Origin: Xenorhabdus khoisanae
Lineage (GTDB): Bacteria; Pseudomonadota; Gammaproteobacteria; Enterobacterales; Enterobacteriaceae
Direction: 5' to 3'
Assembly (NCBI RefSeq): GCF_001037465.1
Contig: NZ_LFCV01000031.1
Coordinates: forward strand, 1-35,512
Length of the DNA stretch: 35,512 nt
The notes below the pieces were generated by a model. That model searched no databases, was not told where the DNA came from, and saw only the letters and a list, made by a program, of their open reading frames with translations. How positions within the stretch are numbered: the stretch's first letter is position 1; each line of letters begins with the position of its first letter. Positions 7,785 through 15,527 of the stretch are shown in pieces. The translations under genes and the position numbers were made by a program.

Positions 7785-8999
7785 GTGCACTCAAAAGATT
7801 TTTCCTGGCAATATTCTCTTACCGCCACAATATTATTGTTATCACCATTCGATTTACTGGCATCACTGGGTATGGATATGTATCTACCCGTCGTTCCTCT
7901 CATGGCCGATGTACTTAATGCCGGAACAGGGACGATCCAGCTAACATTGACTGTATACCTGATTCTGTTAGGAGCTGGTCAGCTTCTATTTGGCCCACTG
8001 TCAGATCGGCTCGGTCGCCGTCCTGTTTTACTCAGCGGTGGGATTGCTTACATTGCGGCTTCATTCGGTCTCGCCATGACTTCATCACCAGAAGTTTTTT
8101 TGGGCTTCCGCATTATTCAAGCCTGCGGGGCTTCGGCATGTCTCGTAGCCATGTTTGCGGCTGTACGCGACATCTATTCGGGCCGTAAAGAAATCAACGT
8201 CATCTATGGCTTGCTCGGTTCTATGCTTGCTATAGTTCCGGCAGTAGGTCCTTTGCTCGGAGCGCTGATTGACACTTGGCTGGGGTGGCGCGCAATCTTT
8301 GGTTTATTAGGATGTGCAATGGCAGTTGCTGTTATTGCAGCCTGGAAATTCTGTCCAGAAACCCGGCGGCAACGGATGGCAAGCTTACAGTGGTCGCAGC
8401 TACTTCTTCCTGTAAGACACCTGCATTTCTGGCTGTACACGCTCTGCCACAGCGCAGGGATGGGTAGCTTCTTCGTCTTTCTTTCAACGGCCCCTTGGGT
8501 AATGATGAGCCGACAAGGATTATCACAAATTACTTTCAGCTTGCTATTTGCAACTGTGGCTATCGCAATGATGGTGACTGCGCGAAGTGTGGGAAGTTTG
8601 ATTACCCGATGGGGAATCCTAAATACGTTACGGGCGGGAATGTACTGCCTGATGGCAGGAGCACTATTGCTGGCTGTCGGAGAAACACTCATACCTAATT
8701 CGGTATTGGGCTTCATTGCCCCAATGTGGCTTGTCGGTGTTGGTATCTCTATTGCGGTTTCTGTGGCACCTAATGGTGCACTTCAAGGTTTCGATCATAT
8801 AGCAGGAACGGTTACAGCAGTCTACTTCTGCTTAGGAGGCTTACTGTTAGGAGGGATTGGAACGCTCACTATTACATTTTTATCCAGCGCTACTACCTGG
8901 CCGATTATCGCTTATTGCCTGATCCTGGCAATAGTTGTGATTTGTCTGTCCTGCTTTAATCCCGACAGACACCATATTAGCAGTGAAGAGCATGACTAA
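7785..8999 (+). CDS. cmlA: CmlA/FloR-family chloramphenicol efflux MFS transporter
   Basis: This is a 404-residue inner-membrane drug:H+ antiporter of the DHA1 (12-helix) type. It follows CmlA closely: KDFSWQYSLTATILLLSPFD, LLASLGMDMYLPVVP, then GQLLFGPLSDRLGRRPVLL (the MFS A-motif between helices 2 and 3) and RIIQACGASACLV (the drug-exporter C-motif region). It continues with AMVPAVGP-like AIVPAVGPLLGAL and the CmlA-like SVAPNGALQGFDHIAGTVTA near the C-terminus. The predicted function is export of chloramphenicol and perhaps florfenicol. The start is GTG at 7785, with taggag 8 bases upstream. Its identity with integron-borne CmlA is clearly partial, as for a chromosomal homologue, and no integron attC or transposase is nearby. 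The leader peptide and hairpin upstream suggest drug-inducible translation. Substrate range is inferred from the family. Confidence 0.9.
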   Translation: MHSKDFSWQYSLTATILLLSPFDLLASLGMDMYLPVVPLMADVLNAGTGTIQLTLTVYLILLGAGQLLFGPLSDRLGRRPVLLSGGIAYIAASFGLAMTSSPEVFLGFRIIQACGASACLVAMFAAVRDIYSGRKEINVIYGLLGSMLAIVPAVGPLLGALIDTWLGWRAIFGLLGCAMAVAVIAAWKFCPETRRQRMASLQWSQLLLPVRHLHFWLYTLCHSAGMGSFFVFLSTAPWVMMSRQGLSQITFSLLFATVAIAMMVTARSVGSLITRWGILNTLRAGMYCLMAGALLLAVGETLIPNSVLGFIAPMWLVGVGISIAVSVAPNGALQGFDHIAGTVTAVYFCLGGLLLGGIGTLTITFLSSATTWPIIAYCLILAIVVICLSCFNPDRHHISSEEHD

Positions 9000-9028
9000 C
9001 GCTATTGTTTGGGGCCATATCTGAAAAA

Positions 9029-9069
9029 CCGCGACACGAATTATTTCTTTCTGAAGATTCGTGTCGCGG
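9029..9069 (+). terminator. terminator-like hairpin after the exporter gene
   Basis: The 13-bp arms ccgcgacacgaat (9029-9041) and attcgtgtcgcgg (9057-9069) are perfectly complementary. The T-run after the stem is poor (attattct), so it may be a transcript-stabilising stem or a weak terminator. Confidence 0.55.
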
Positions 9070-9225
9070 ATTATTCTAAAATAGACTATCTGTAATTTCC
9101 ACTTGGTATTTTTATTAATCCGCCCGCAATATTTAATTCTTGGTAATCAGTTATATTCCAAAAATACAAAATAATTCAATTTCATTATTATTAATAACAA
9201 TGAATTTATTGATATTAAAAAACAA

Positions 9226-10176
9226 TTACCAATCGCCTGAAGCTCCACCACCGCGACTTCCGCCGCCACCGCCGGAAAAATTATCATCATCGTTACGATC
9301 AGAACTACAGCCACCAAACAAGCCACCAAAAAGGCTGCCGAATAGGCTTTTCAATAATGACACCACGGACGAGATCAGAAAAAATACCAGAATCACGGGT
9401 AACAGGATAATAAGCAGATAAAACTCTGCCGGAATGGTAGAAAGTAACCCAATAAAGTTCAGTACATAGGTTCCTACAGCGATAGTCAGGGCACTCTTGA
9501 GAAAACGCTTAAACCAATGCCCTGTGCGAAAAACTTTTAGTGGCAGTAAGATTATACTCACCAACCAAAAACCCAGTAGCATAAAGATGTCTTTACCGGA
9601 TATCTTGTTGAATGCGCCATCGCCTTCTTCAAAAGCCTGAACAATCTTCGCCGTTTCTTTCTGTGCTTCCGCTTGTTCGGATTTTTTCAGCCATGTACCA
9701 ATTGAATCAATTGCCTTGCTAATCCCCTGATAATAATCATCTTCTTTGAAAGCCGGTTTCACATCCTGCAACAAAATGAGTGTAACCTTGCCATCGGATA
9801 ATTTACGATCTAAACCCGAGCCAACTGCAATACGCATTTTATGGTCATCAGAAGCGATCACAAACAAGATGCCATCATTGCGTTCTTTACTGCCTAACTT
9901 CCATTTATCAAATACACGGGAAGTAAACTCCTCAACAGTATCACTTCCCGTCGTCGGGATAATCAGGACTGCCATCTGTACTTTTTCTTCCGATTGCAGT
10001 TTTTTCAGTTGGCGGGTCAGGCCCTGACGCTCTTCTTTCGTTAGAACTTTAGATATATCTGTCACACGCTTGCTTAATGCAGGAATATCAACAGTTGTTG
10101 TTTCTTGTTTTATCTCTCTGGCTGATACGTTGCCCATCCCGATGAGCAATAAAAACAGTATAAAAAATTGTTTCAT
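9226..10176 (-). CDS. TPM-domain (YgcG/Psb32-like) membrane protein
   Basis: From the ATG at 10176 the protein is 316 residues long. It has a signal peptide (MKQFFILFLLLIGMGNVSA), then a TPM domain (VDIPALSKRVTDISKVLT, VQMAVLIIPTTGSDTVEEFT, NDGILFVIASDDHKMRIAVG). Two or three hydrophobic segments follow (about residues 200-275), and a Cys-Ser/Asp/Asn run leads into a glycine-rich tail (SGGGGGSRGGGASGDW), the typical YgcG ending. TPM proteins are membrane-anchored, outward-facing proteins, some linked to protein repair or acid phosphatase activity; the function here is unknown. An upstream start at 10254 has a better ribosome binding site (AAGGA) and would add about 26 residues before the signal peptide, so the start is not settled. 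Confidence 0.82.
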   Translation of the reverse strand: MKQFFILFLLLIGMGNVSAREIKQETTTVDIPALSKRVTDISKVLTKEERQGLTRQLKKLQSEEKVQMAVLIIPTTGSDTVEEFTSRVFDKWKLGSKERNDGILFVIASDDHKMRIAVGSGLDRKLSDGKVTLILLQDVKPAFKEDDYYQGISKAIDSIGTWLKKSEQAEAQKETAKIVQAFEEGDGAFNKISGKDIFMLLGFWLVSIILLPLKVFRTGHWFKRFLKSALTIAVGTYVLNFIGLLSTIPAEFYLLIILLPVILVFFLISSVVSLLKSLFGSLFGGLFGGCSSDRNDDDNFSGGGGGSRGGGASGDW

Positions 10177-10323
10177 TATCAATGAATAACTGCGTTTCGG
10201 CTCTATCATTCGGGTACGACAACCATCCTTCGGCATAGGGGAAATAACTAACATCAAATATCCTTAGCTCTTATTTATGGAATCAATCATCACTATTATA
10301 TGAATATCCTCCATTGCACATCA

Positions 10324-10359
10324 TGAAAAAAACGGCATTATTTTTTCGATAATGCCGTT
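10324..10359 (-). terminator. rho-independent terminator of the MFS gene
   Basis: The arms aacggcatta (10331-10340) and taatgccgtt (10350-10359) pair perfectly. On the minus strand the stem runs into a T-tract (10324-10330). It lies 11 bases beyond the stop of the transporter gene. Confidence 0.85.
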
Positions 10360-10369
10360 GATAATAAAT

Positions 10370-11782
10370 TTATTCCCCGACTTTAATTCTTGCTGATTTA
10401 TACGCGGTCAATAATGCCAATACGGGAGCGATAGAGAAGAGCAGAAATAACCAATAGGAAGCAGCAGCAGCGCCCTCCACACCACCGGGCTGATAAAACC
10501 CAAATATATTGGTGACCATCCCTGCCAGTGCGGAACCGAATGCGGAGGCAAATAGCTGAACGGTAGTAATGGATGAACCCGCAATGTTTTTATCAGCATC
10601 ACTGGAAACTTGCAAAATACGGGTTAAAAGATGAGGCCAACCAAAACCGACGCCAAAACCAAACAACCCCAATCCCAAAATGATCGGTAATATTACTTTC
10701 CACTCACCGGCTGATTGATAGGGCAACATCACAAGCAACAGCAACATACCAATCAACATGAAGATAGGACCACTCACAATCGAAAAGCGCATTCTCGCAC
10801 CCTGCCAGCTGGCGCTGAGCATTTCCCCTAGCGTCCAACCCAATGCTGCGGTCGCAACCATATAACCAGACACCAAAGGAGATTGCCCATGCAGAACCTG
10901 CAAAAAATAGGGAACGAAAACATCACCCGCCAAACCTATCACCAAGAGTGATATGGTGGCGAATAACATCAAGTGAGGAGAGCGCAAACTCAACGCATTT
11001 TCGGGAAATAATCTCGCTGAAGTTCTGCGTTCATGGACAATCAATAAAGATACCAATATCACCGCCGTCACTATGCCGATAATATTGATACGCATATCTT
11101 GTGACAAACTTCCTGAGGAAACAGCGAGTACGGAGGCGGATAACAGAATAAGCTGCACAATCGGCAATGCAGTTTTGGTTGTATCCTGTACCCGTTTTTT
11201 GGGCAAAATCTGATAAGTGAACAAGGCATACAGTAAAGTAATGGGTAACATAATGCCAAACGCATAACGCCACGCGTTCATTTCAGCGAAAATGCCACCA
11301 ACAGCCGGCCCGATTAAGGTTGCTACGCCCCACACCCCTGAAATCAATGCCATAGCCCGGGGCCAGAGTGATTGTTCAAACACCAGATTAACCATCAAGT
11401 AGGAAAGTGCAAATAAAAACCCACCCCCCAATCCCTGAATGGTTCTTCCAACCAGCATGATTTCCATTGTGGGTGCTAAAGTGCAGAATAAACTGCCGAT
11501 GAAAAAAACCAAGCCCGCAACCAAATAAGCATTTCTTGCGCCTGATGCACTGAGTAATCTCGCAGAGAGAATAGAACCAATAATTGATGCCACAACAAAT
11601 AATGTCGTATTCCAGGCATAAAGGTTCAATCCGCCAATATCGTTGACGACAGAAGGCAAAATAGTAATCGCGATTAAGGTGTTGATTGCCATTAACCCCA
11701 CACCCAGTGAAAGTGCCATGGCACTAGGCGCATTTTTGCTGGAAAACAGATCCCTCCAGCGGCTTTCCTCAGTCATTATCAT
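10370..11782 (-). CDS. MFS transporter
   Basis: This is a polytopic inner-membrane protein of about 470 residues with repeated hydrophobic segments. It has a drug-exporter-like helix-5 stretch (ALISGVWGVATLIGPAVGG) and GRTIQGLGGGFLFALSYLMV around helix 4. The opening SAMALSLGVGLMAINTLIAI and IAITILPSVVNDIGG resemble EmrB/DHA2-type exporters. The start at 11782 is preferred because AGGA lies 8 bases upstream; the longer GTG start at 11800 lacks a suitable site. The gene is transcribed away from the cysteine-rich regulator at 11877, sharing a roughly 95-bp promoter region, so that protein is the likely controller. The substrate is unknown. A strong terminator follows. Confidence 0.82.
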   Translation of the reverse strand: MIMTEESRWRDLFSSKNAPSAMALSLGVGLMAINTLIAITILPSVVNDIGGLNLYAWNTTLFVVASIIGSILSARLLSASGARNAYLVAGLVFFIGSLFCTLAPTMEIMLVGRTIQGLGGGFLFALSYLMVNLVFEQSLWPRAMALISGVWGVATLIGPAVGGIFAEMNAWRYAFGIMLPITLLYALFTYQILPKKRVQDTTKTALPIVQLILLSASVLAVSSGSLSQDMRINIIGIVTAVILVSLLIVHERRTSARLFPENALSLRSPHLMLFATISLLVIGLAGDVFVPYFLQVLHGQSPLVSGYMVATAALGWTLGEMLSASWQGARMRFSIVSGPIFMLIGMLLLLVMLPYQSAGEWKVILPIILGLGLFGFGVGFGWPHLLTRILQVSSDADKNIAGSSITTVQLFASAFGSALAGMVTNIFGFYQPGGVEGAAAASYWLFLLFSIAPVLALLTAYKSARIKVGE

Positions 11783-11835
11783 GATTGTTATCCTGAACAC
11801 AGGTTGAGTTGTGAAAAATCTTACGTTAAATTAAA

Positions 11836-11849
11836 CAAGATAAATCTTG
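11836..11849. promoter_or_regulatory. candidate operator in the divergent promoter region
   Basis: CAAGATAAATCTTG is an inverted repeat (6-bp arms, 2-bp spacer) in the short gap between the divergent MFS exporter and regulator genes. It is the only clear dyad there. Binding by the adjacent regulator is inferred from position. Confidence 0.4.
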
Positions 11850-11876
11850 GAATAAATTAATGTCGGGACCAACAAT

Positions 11877-12533
11877 ATGTCAAGCTCAGACTTGGAAAAT
11901 AAAATAATTGAGGGGCAAACTGTGAGTGAGAAGTTATTAATGCTTCTTAAAACTCGAGGTGCCTTACAAGCCTCTGATGCCGGCAAGATATTGGGAACAA
12001 CGGGAGAAGCCGCCCGTCAACAATTTGTGAAAATGGCTAAAGAAGGATTGGTTGAAGCAAGATCCGAGGCAAGGGGAGTTGGGCGTCCTGTTCAACTTTG
12101 GCATCTTACTGAGAAAGGCCATGCCCGATTTCCCGATACCCATGCAGAGCTTACCACTCATTTGATTACGATTATCTGCAATCAATTGGGCGAAACAGTG
12201 ATTGATTTAGTGATCAGTGCCCGCGAAAAAGAGGCTTTTTCCAACTATAAAAAGGCAATGGAAAATGCAGCAGGGTTACAGGAAAAAGTTGAGCGGCTGG
12301 TAGCCATACGCTGCCAAGAAGGTTATATGGCTCATTATTCTGTCGAAGCGAATGGCGCTATTCTGTTTTTTGAAAATCATTGCCCCATCTGTACGGCTGC
12401 CAAAACATGTCAGGGATTTTGTCGGGCAGAACTGAGGCTATTCCGGGAAATTCTGCAAGCCAACGTGGAAAGAACCGAATATATTCTCAGCGGCGACCGG
12501 CGCTGCACCTACCTTATCACCCCATTGGCCTAA
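11877..12533 (+). CDS. SufR/COG2345-like HTH transcriptional regulator with a cysteine cluster
   Basis: This 218-residue protein has an N-terminal winged helix (residues about 15-80: LLMLLKTRGALQASDAGKIL, then TGEAARQQFVKMAKEGLV, with wing GVGRPVQLWHLTEKG). The C-terminal half carries Cys169, Cys172, Cys178 and Cys182 (NHCPICTAAKTCQGFCRAEL) plus Cys210 (DRRCTYLI). This is the cysteine arrangement of COG2345/SufR-type regulators, several of which bind an Fe-S cluster and sense iron or redox state. It is divergent from the MFS exporter gene and probably regulates it and itself. Cluster binding and the signal are inferred from the cysteines. It has no suf or isc genes nearby, so it is not SufR proper. 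Confidence 0.8.
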   Translation: MSSSDLENKIIEGQTVSEKLLMLLKTRGALQASDAGKILGTTGEAARQQFVKMAKEGLVEARSEARGVGRPVQLWHLTEKGHARFPDTHAELTTHLITIICNQLGETVIDLVISAREKEAFSNYKKAMENAAGLQEKVERLVAIRCQEGYMAHYSVEANGAILFFENHCPICTAAKTCQGFCRAELRLFREILQANVERTEYILSGDRRCTYLITPLA

Positions 12534-12536
12534 TCT

Positions 12537-12573
12537 AAAAAACCTACCCAAATGATATTGAGTAGGTTTTTTT
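12537..12573. terminator. bidirectional rho-independent terminator
   Basis: The arms aaaaaacctacccaa (12537-12551) and ttgagtaggtttttt (12558-12572) form a 15-position stem with one G-U, and end in T-runs on both strands. It separates the convergent regulator gene (plus) from the kinase gene (minus). Confidence 0.88.
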
Positions 12574-12595
12574 GTTGCTTAATTTTTCAGAGGAT

Positions 12596-13519
12596 TCAGC
12601 CGAAGATAAAATCTGCCAGTTCGCTCTTAGCAGGCGCACCATTGGCTCCCGGACGGCTGACAACAACGGCTGCAACCCGGTTTCCCAGATCGACCGCATC
12701 CCGTAATGGCATTCCCTGAGACAACCCCGCCAGCATACCGCCACAATGTGCATCACCGGCTCCAATCCTATCCTCAACCTTGACCTTGTAAGCCGACACG
12801 TATTCAGGATCACGATCTGGCTGGCATATCCATGCTCCCTCTGCACCTATACGTGCAATAATCGTGAAGCCATATTCCTTGGCATAGCGGCTGGCCTGTG
12901 TCATTGAATCTCCAACACCACACAGCAAAGCAATCTCATCTTTATTCAAACTGAGAATTGTTCTGTCTGCGGGCAGTGCTTGAATAAATTCAGGGTCGAT
13001 ATCAATCAGGCGGGGGCCAAAATCTAATACCAAAGTCAGCTCAGTAGGTGAAGTCAGCAACCATTCACGCAATTCATCCGCTGTTGGATTTGCCAATTCA
13101 TAGCCGCTGGCGTAGACATATCCCTGTTCCGGCAGCGGGATAGTCTCCAACATTTCTCTATTCCAATTATCGTCACAACCGGGAACGGAGACATAAGTGC
13201 GCTTACCATCCGGTTTCATCATGGCAAAACACCAACTATTGTCTTTTGTTGGATGGCGCAATGTTACCTTTAGCCCAAGTTTTTCCATTTCTGCGGTAAC
13301 ACATTCTCCCCAAGTGCCATTACCAACAAATATGCCATTAATAACCGGGGATTGAAGGCGACACAGTGCACGCGCAACATTGAATGCACAGCCACCGACT
13401 TGCCGATCAATTTCCTCAGCTTCCCAATATTCACTATCATGGGGTAATTCAGGCAACCTGAGAACAATATCCCCTGTCGCTGATCCCACTACAACAACCG
13501 GTAATAAAGGTTCCTTCAT
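12596..13519 (-). CDS. PfkB-family carbohydrate/nucleoside kinase, YegV-like
   Basis: This 307-residue ribokinase-fold enzyme opens with VVVVGSATGDIVLRLPELP. The substrate-lid GG motif is QVGGCAFNVARAL (about 41-53). The second PfkB signature is IGAGDAHCGGMLAGL (about 257-271), with the catalytic base Asp in GAGDAH. The overall sequence tracks E. coli YegV, for example DNSWCFAMMKPDGKRTYVSV and YASGYELANPTADELREWL. The family phosphorylates sugars or nucleosides with ATP. Its start overlaps the stop of the NCS1 permease by 4 bp (ATGA), so import and phosphorylation are coupled. E. coli yegV sits with a nucleoside MFS transporter (yegT) and a GntR regulator (yegW). Here an NCS1 carrier takes the transporter place, which points to a nucleoside or nucleobase-derived substrate. 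The exact substrate is unknown. Confidence 0.85.
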   Translation of the reverse strand: MKEPLLPVVVVGSATGDIVLRLPELPHDSEYWEAEEIDRQVGGCAFNVARALCRLQSPVINGIFVGNGTWGECVTAEMEKLGLKVTLRHPTKDNSWCFAMMKPDGKRTYVSVPGCDDNWNREMLETIPLPEQGYVYASGYELANPTADELREWLLTSPTELTLVLDFGPRLIDIDPEFIQALPADRTILSLNKDEIALLCGVGDSMTQASRYAKEYGFTIIARIGAEGAWICQPDRDPEYVSAYKVKVEDRIGAGDAHCGGMLAGLSQGMPLRDAVDLGNRVAAVVVSRPGANGAPAKSELADFIFG

Positions 13520-14916
13520 TTTTTATACCTATTCAGCATTAAATACAGACCATAACAGATAAAACTGACGAAAAATGACAAGAATAGACCAAGGCTGGAA
13601 TTCGCGAAAATCCCCACTGCCCACGGGCCACTGATGAAATCATTTTGCGTCACCAGAAAACCAGCCAACGCCCCCAATAGCCAGCACAATATGGGGATCC
13701 ATTTAATGCCGCCATTAGGGCCAATGTAATTAAACAATTTGTCCGTGCAATACCCCTGATGACGACTGATGACGATATAATCAAGCAGAAATATCGCTTC
13801 CCACGATACTAAAAACACGCCGCAGAATATCAGAAATGCGATAAATGGCCCCATAAAGTCACCGGTAACAAAAAGGGTATAAATCGCGACACTCAACACA
13901 ATAATGGAATCAATGGCAACCGCATGAACCCGCTTAACTTTTATCCCCAATGTCAACAGATTCAAGCTGGCAGAATAGAGACTCATCACGGCCATGATGA
14001 CGATGCCTGCGATTGCCGTCATTAAGTAAGGGATCAACATCCAATCCGGCAAGATAGAACCAATGTGGGCAATAGGATTCTCGGATTTGGGCAGGTCAGG
14101 TAATTGGACGGAAAGCAAAATTCCTGCAAACAATAGCAGTACCAGAGGGATCATTCCGCCTGCGGTTACCGCGGTGAAAATTTTTACTTTGGAGGCGTTT
14201 TCATGCTGATAACGACTATAATCAGCGCTCGTTGCAGCCCATGCAATGCCACTACCGGCGGCAACGACAGAAACGGCAGGCAGAAACCCTGTTAACCAAC
14301 TGCCCGATGGCATCGCCAATACCGCTTCCCATCTTGTCGTAAACAAAATATAGAACACCACAACCAGTGTCATGACACCAAAGATCTTGATAACCCATCG
14401 CTGCAAGGCAATGACCATCTCTTTTCCCAACAAAGTGACACCAATTGACAGGCCAGCAAATAAGACCATGCTAACCACCGTCAAAAATATACTTTCGGGA
14501 AGCCCGCAGGCCTGAAATAAAGCGGAAAGTGTCAAAGTGCCGGTGACAATATTGATGGATTCCCACCCCATGGAGATGAACCAGAAGAGCACCGTCGGAG
14601 CAATATTTCCCTTAATGCCAAAAATAGTGCGGGAAAGGGTGAGGGTTGTGGTTCTTCCCACTTTACCGCTGAAACTGAGGTAACCAACCAGTGCAAAACT
14701 GGAAAGACCAAGCAGCGCCGCAAGCACAGATTGCAGGAAAGAGAGCTTAAAGGAAACAATGATGGCACCGTAAACAATGCCGAGAATGCCAATATTGGCG
14801 GCTGACCAGACCCAAAACAGATCCAGAGGTGTACCTGTACGTTCTGAAAGAGGAACAATATTTATACCTGTGCGTTCTACCTTCCAAAACCGATGACTAT
14901 CTTGCTGTGTACTCAT
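13516..14916 (-). CDS. NCS1-family purine/pyrimidine (cytosine-type) permease
   Basis: This is a roughly 466-residue inner-membrane carrier with about 12 hydrophobic helices. The N-terminal motif of NCS1 transporters is present (FWKVERTGINIVPLSERTGT, then DLFWVWSAANIGILGIVYGA). LTLSRTIFGIKGNIAP and ISMGWESINIVTG carry the helix 3 substrate-site Trp. SVVAAGSGIAWAATSADYSRY in the middle matches the helix 6-7 region (ADYSRY is strongly conserved). NCS1 carriers import nucleobases, nucleosides, allantoin or hydantoins with Na+ or H+. The start at 14916 follows GGA at a suitable spacing, and an upstream ATG at 14928 is also possible. It is first in an operon with the YegV-like kinase. The divergent GntR regulator about 600 bp upstream is the probable controller. 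Confidence 0.87.
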   Translation of the reverse strand: MSTQQDSHRFWKVERTGINIVPLSERTGTPLDLFWVWSAANIGILGIVYGAIIVSFKLSFLQSVLAALLGLSSFALVGYLSFSGKVGRTTTLTLSRTIFGIKGNIAPTVLFWFISMGWESINIVTGTLTLSALFQACGLPESIFLTVVSMVLFAGLSIGVTLLGKEMVIALQRWVIKIFGVMTLVVVFYILFTTRWEAVLAMPSGSWLTGFLPAVSVVAAGSGIAWAATSADYSRYQHENASKVKIFTAVTAGGMIPLVLLLFAGILLSVQLPDLPKSENPIAHIGSILPDWMLIPYLMTAIAGIVIMAVMSLYSASLNLLTLGIKVKRVHAVAIDSIIVLSVAIYTLFVTGDFMGPFIAFLIFCGVFLVSWEAIFLLDYIVISRHQGYCTDKLFNYIGPNGGIKWIPILCWLLGALAGFLVTQNDFISGPWAVGIFANSSLGLFLSFFVSFICYGLYLMLNRYKK

Positions 14917-14948
14917 TATGTTTTCCATCACTGAAAAACCCTATCTGA

Positions 14949-15410
14949 GTTGATTTCACTAACTTATACCATTATCTCAGCAGGGAATATGAAGATACCG
15001 GATATCGTCCTGAAAAATGGCTCTGGGCATGGCTTCAATGGTTCTCTTTCCCTAGGTTGGCGCAAATATTCACACGCATTACCGGAGTACCACAAAAAAT
15101 GACGCCATGACCAGAGCGCAACGTTTCGATTTGATTAACCAAAAAAAGAGCCAATCAAATCTCTGTCTCTTCATACACAACATGGCAGCAGGACACCTTC
15201 CACCACGCCCCCTTAGGGCCTATGTATGACATCGGCCCTGAGATTGAAGAACACATAACGTTCCTATACACCCATCGTCTTTCGGGCTACAGCTTTACTG
15301 GATGTAACTCGAAACATACTGGATATACATTTCTTGCAAATAGGCCGGGTAGTTTCAGAAAAACTCCCAACTTCTTATATAAGCAAGACTTATACTTTAT
15401 CGGACCATGA
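14949..15410 (+). pseudogene. decayed protein-coding remnant with two in-frame TGA codons
   Basis: One frame reads as protein-like across the whole stretch: HYLSREYEDTGYRPEKWLWA, WLQWFSFPRLAQIFTRITGV, a TGA at 15108 and another at 15132, then SSYTTWQQDTFHHAPLGPMY and DIGPEIEEHITFLYTHRLSG through to a stop at 15410. The Trp-rich first part looks membrane-associated. I do not recognise the family. The most economical reading is the 3' end of a gene inactivated by nonsense mutations, since the frame is unchanged across both stops. No SECIS-like hairpin was seen after either TGA. The 5' part is missing where it abuts the permease promoter. Confidence 0.45.
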
Positions 15411-15478
15411 AGGCCAATGAAAGTCCAATTTTGTCATTATGTGATGCCAATCTAATTCCAATACACTCTATACCTTGC

Positions 15479-15496
15479 TGTACAGGCTAATGTACA
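15479..15496. promoter_or_regulatory. candidate GntR/HutC-type operator
   Basis: Two TGTACA words (15479-15484 and 15491-15496) are separated by 6 bp, about 30 bases before the gntR-type start. HutC-subfamily regulators bind TGTA/TACA dyads, and autoregulation is common. No equivalent pair was seen directly before the permease gene. Confidence 0.4.
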
Positions 15497-15527
15497 CTTA
15501 TGCCATCAAATAACTGGGGTTAAAAAT

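Noticed and set aside
9140-9421. Proline-rich plus-strand frame overlapping the TPM gene end
   Set aside because: It is the reverse reading of the glycine/serine-rich tail of the TPM protein and has no independent support.
15100-15140. Selenocysteine codons at the two TGAs of the remnant gene
   Set aside because: No stem-loop with a bulged U and GU loop was seen at the required spacing, and two TGAs 24 bases apart in a truncated frame fit decay.
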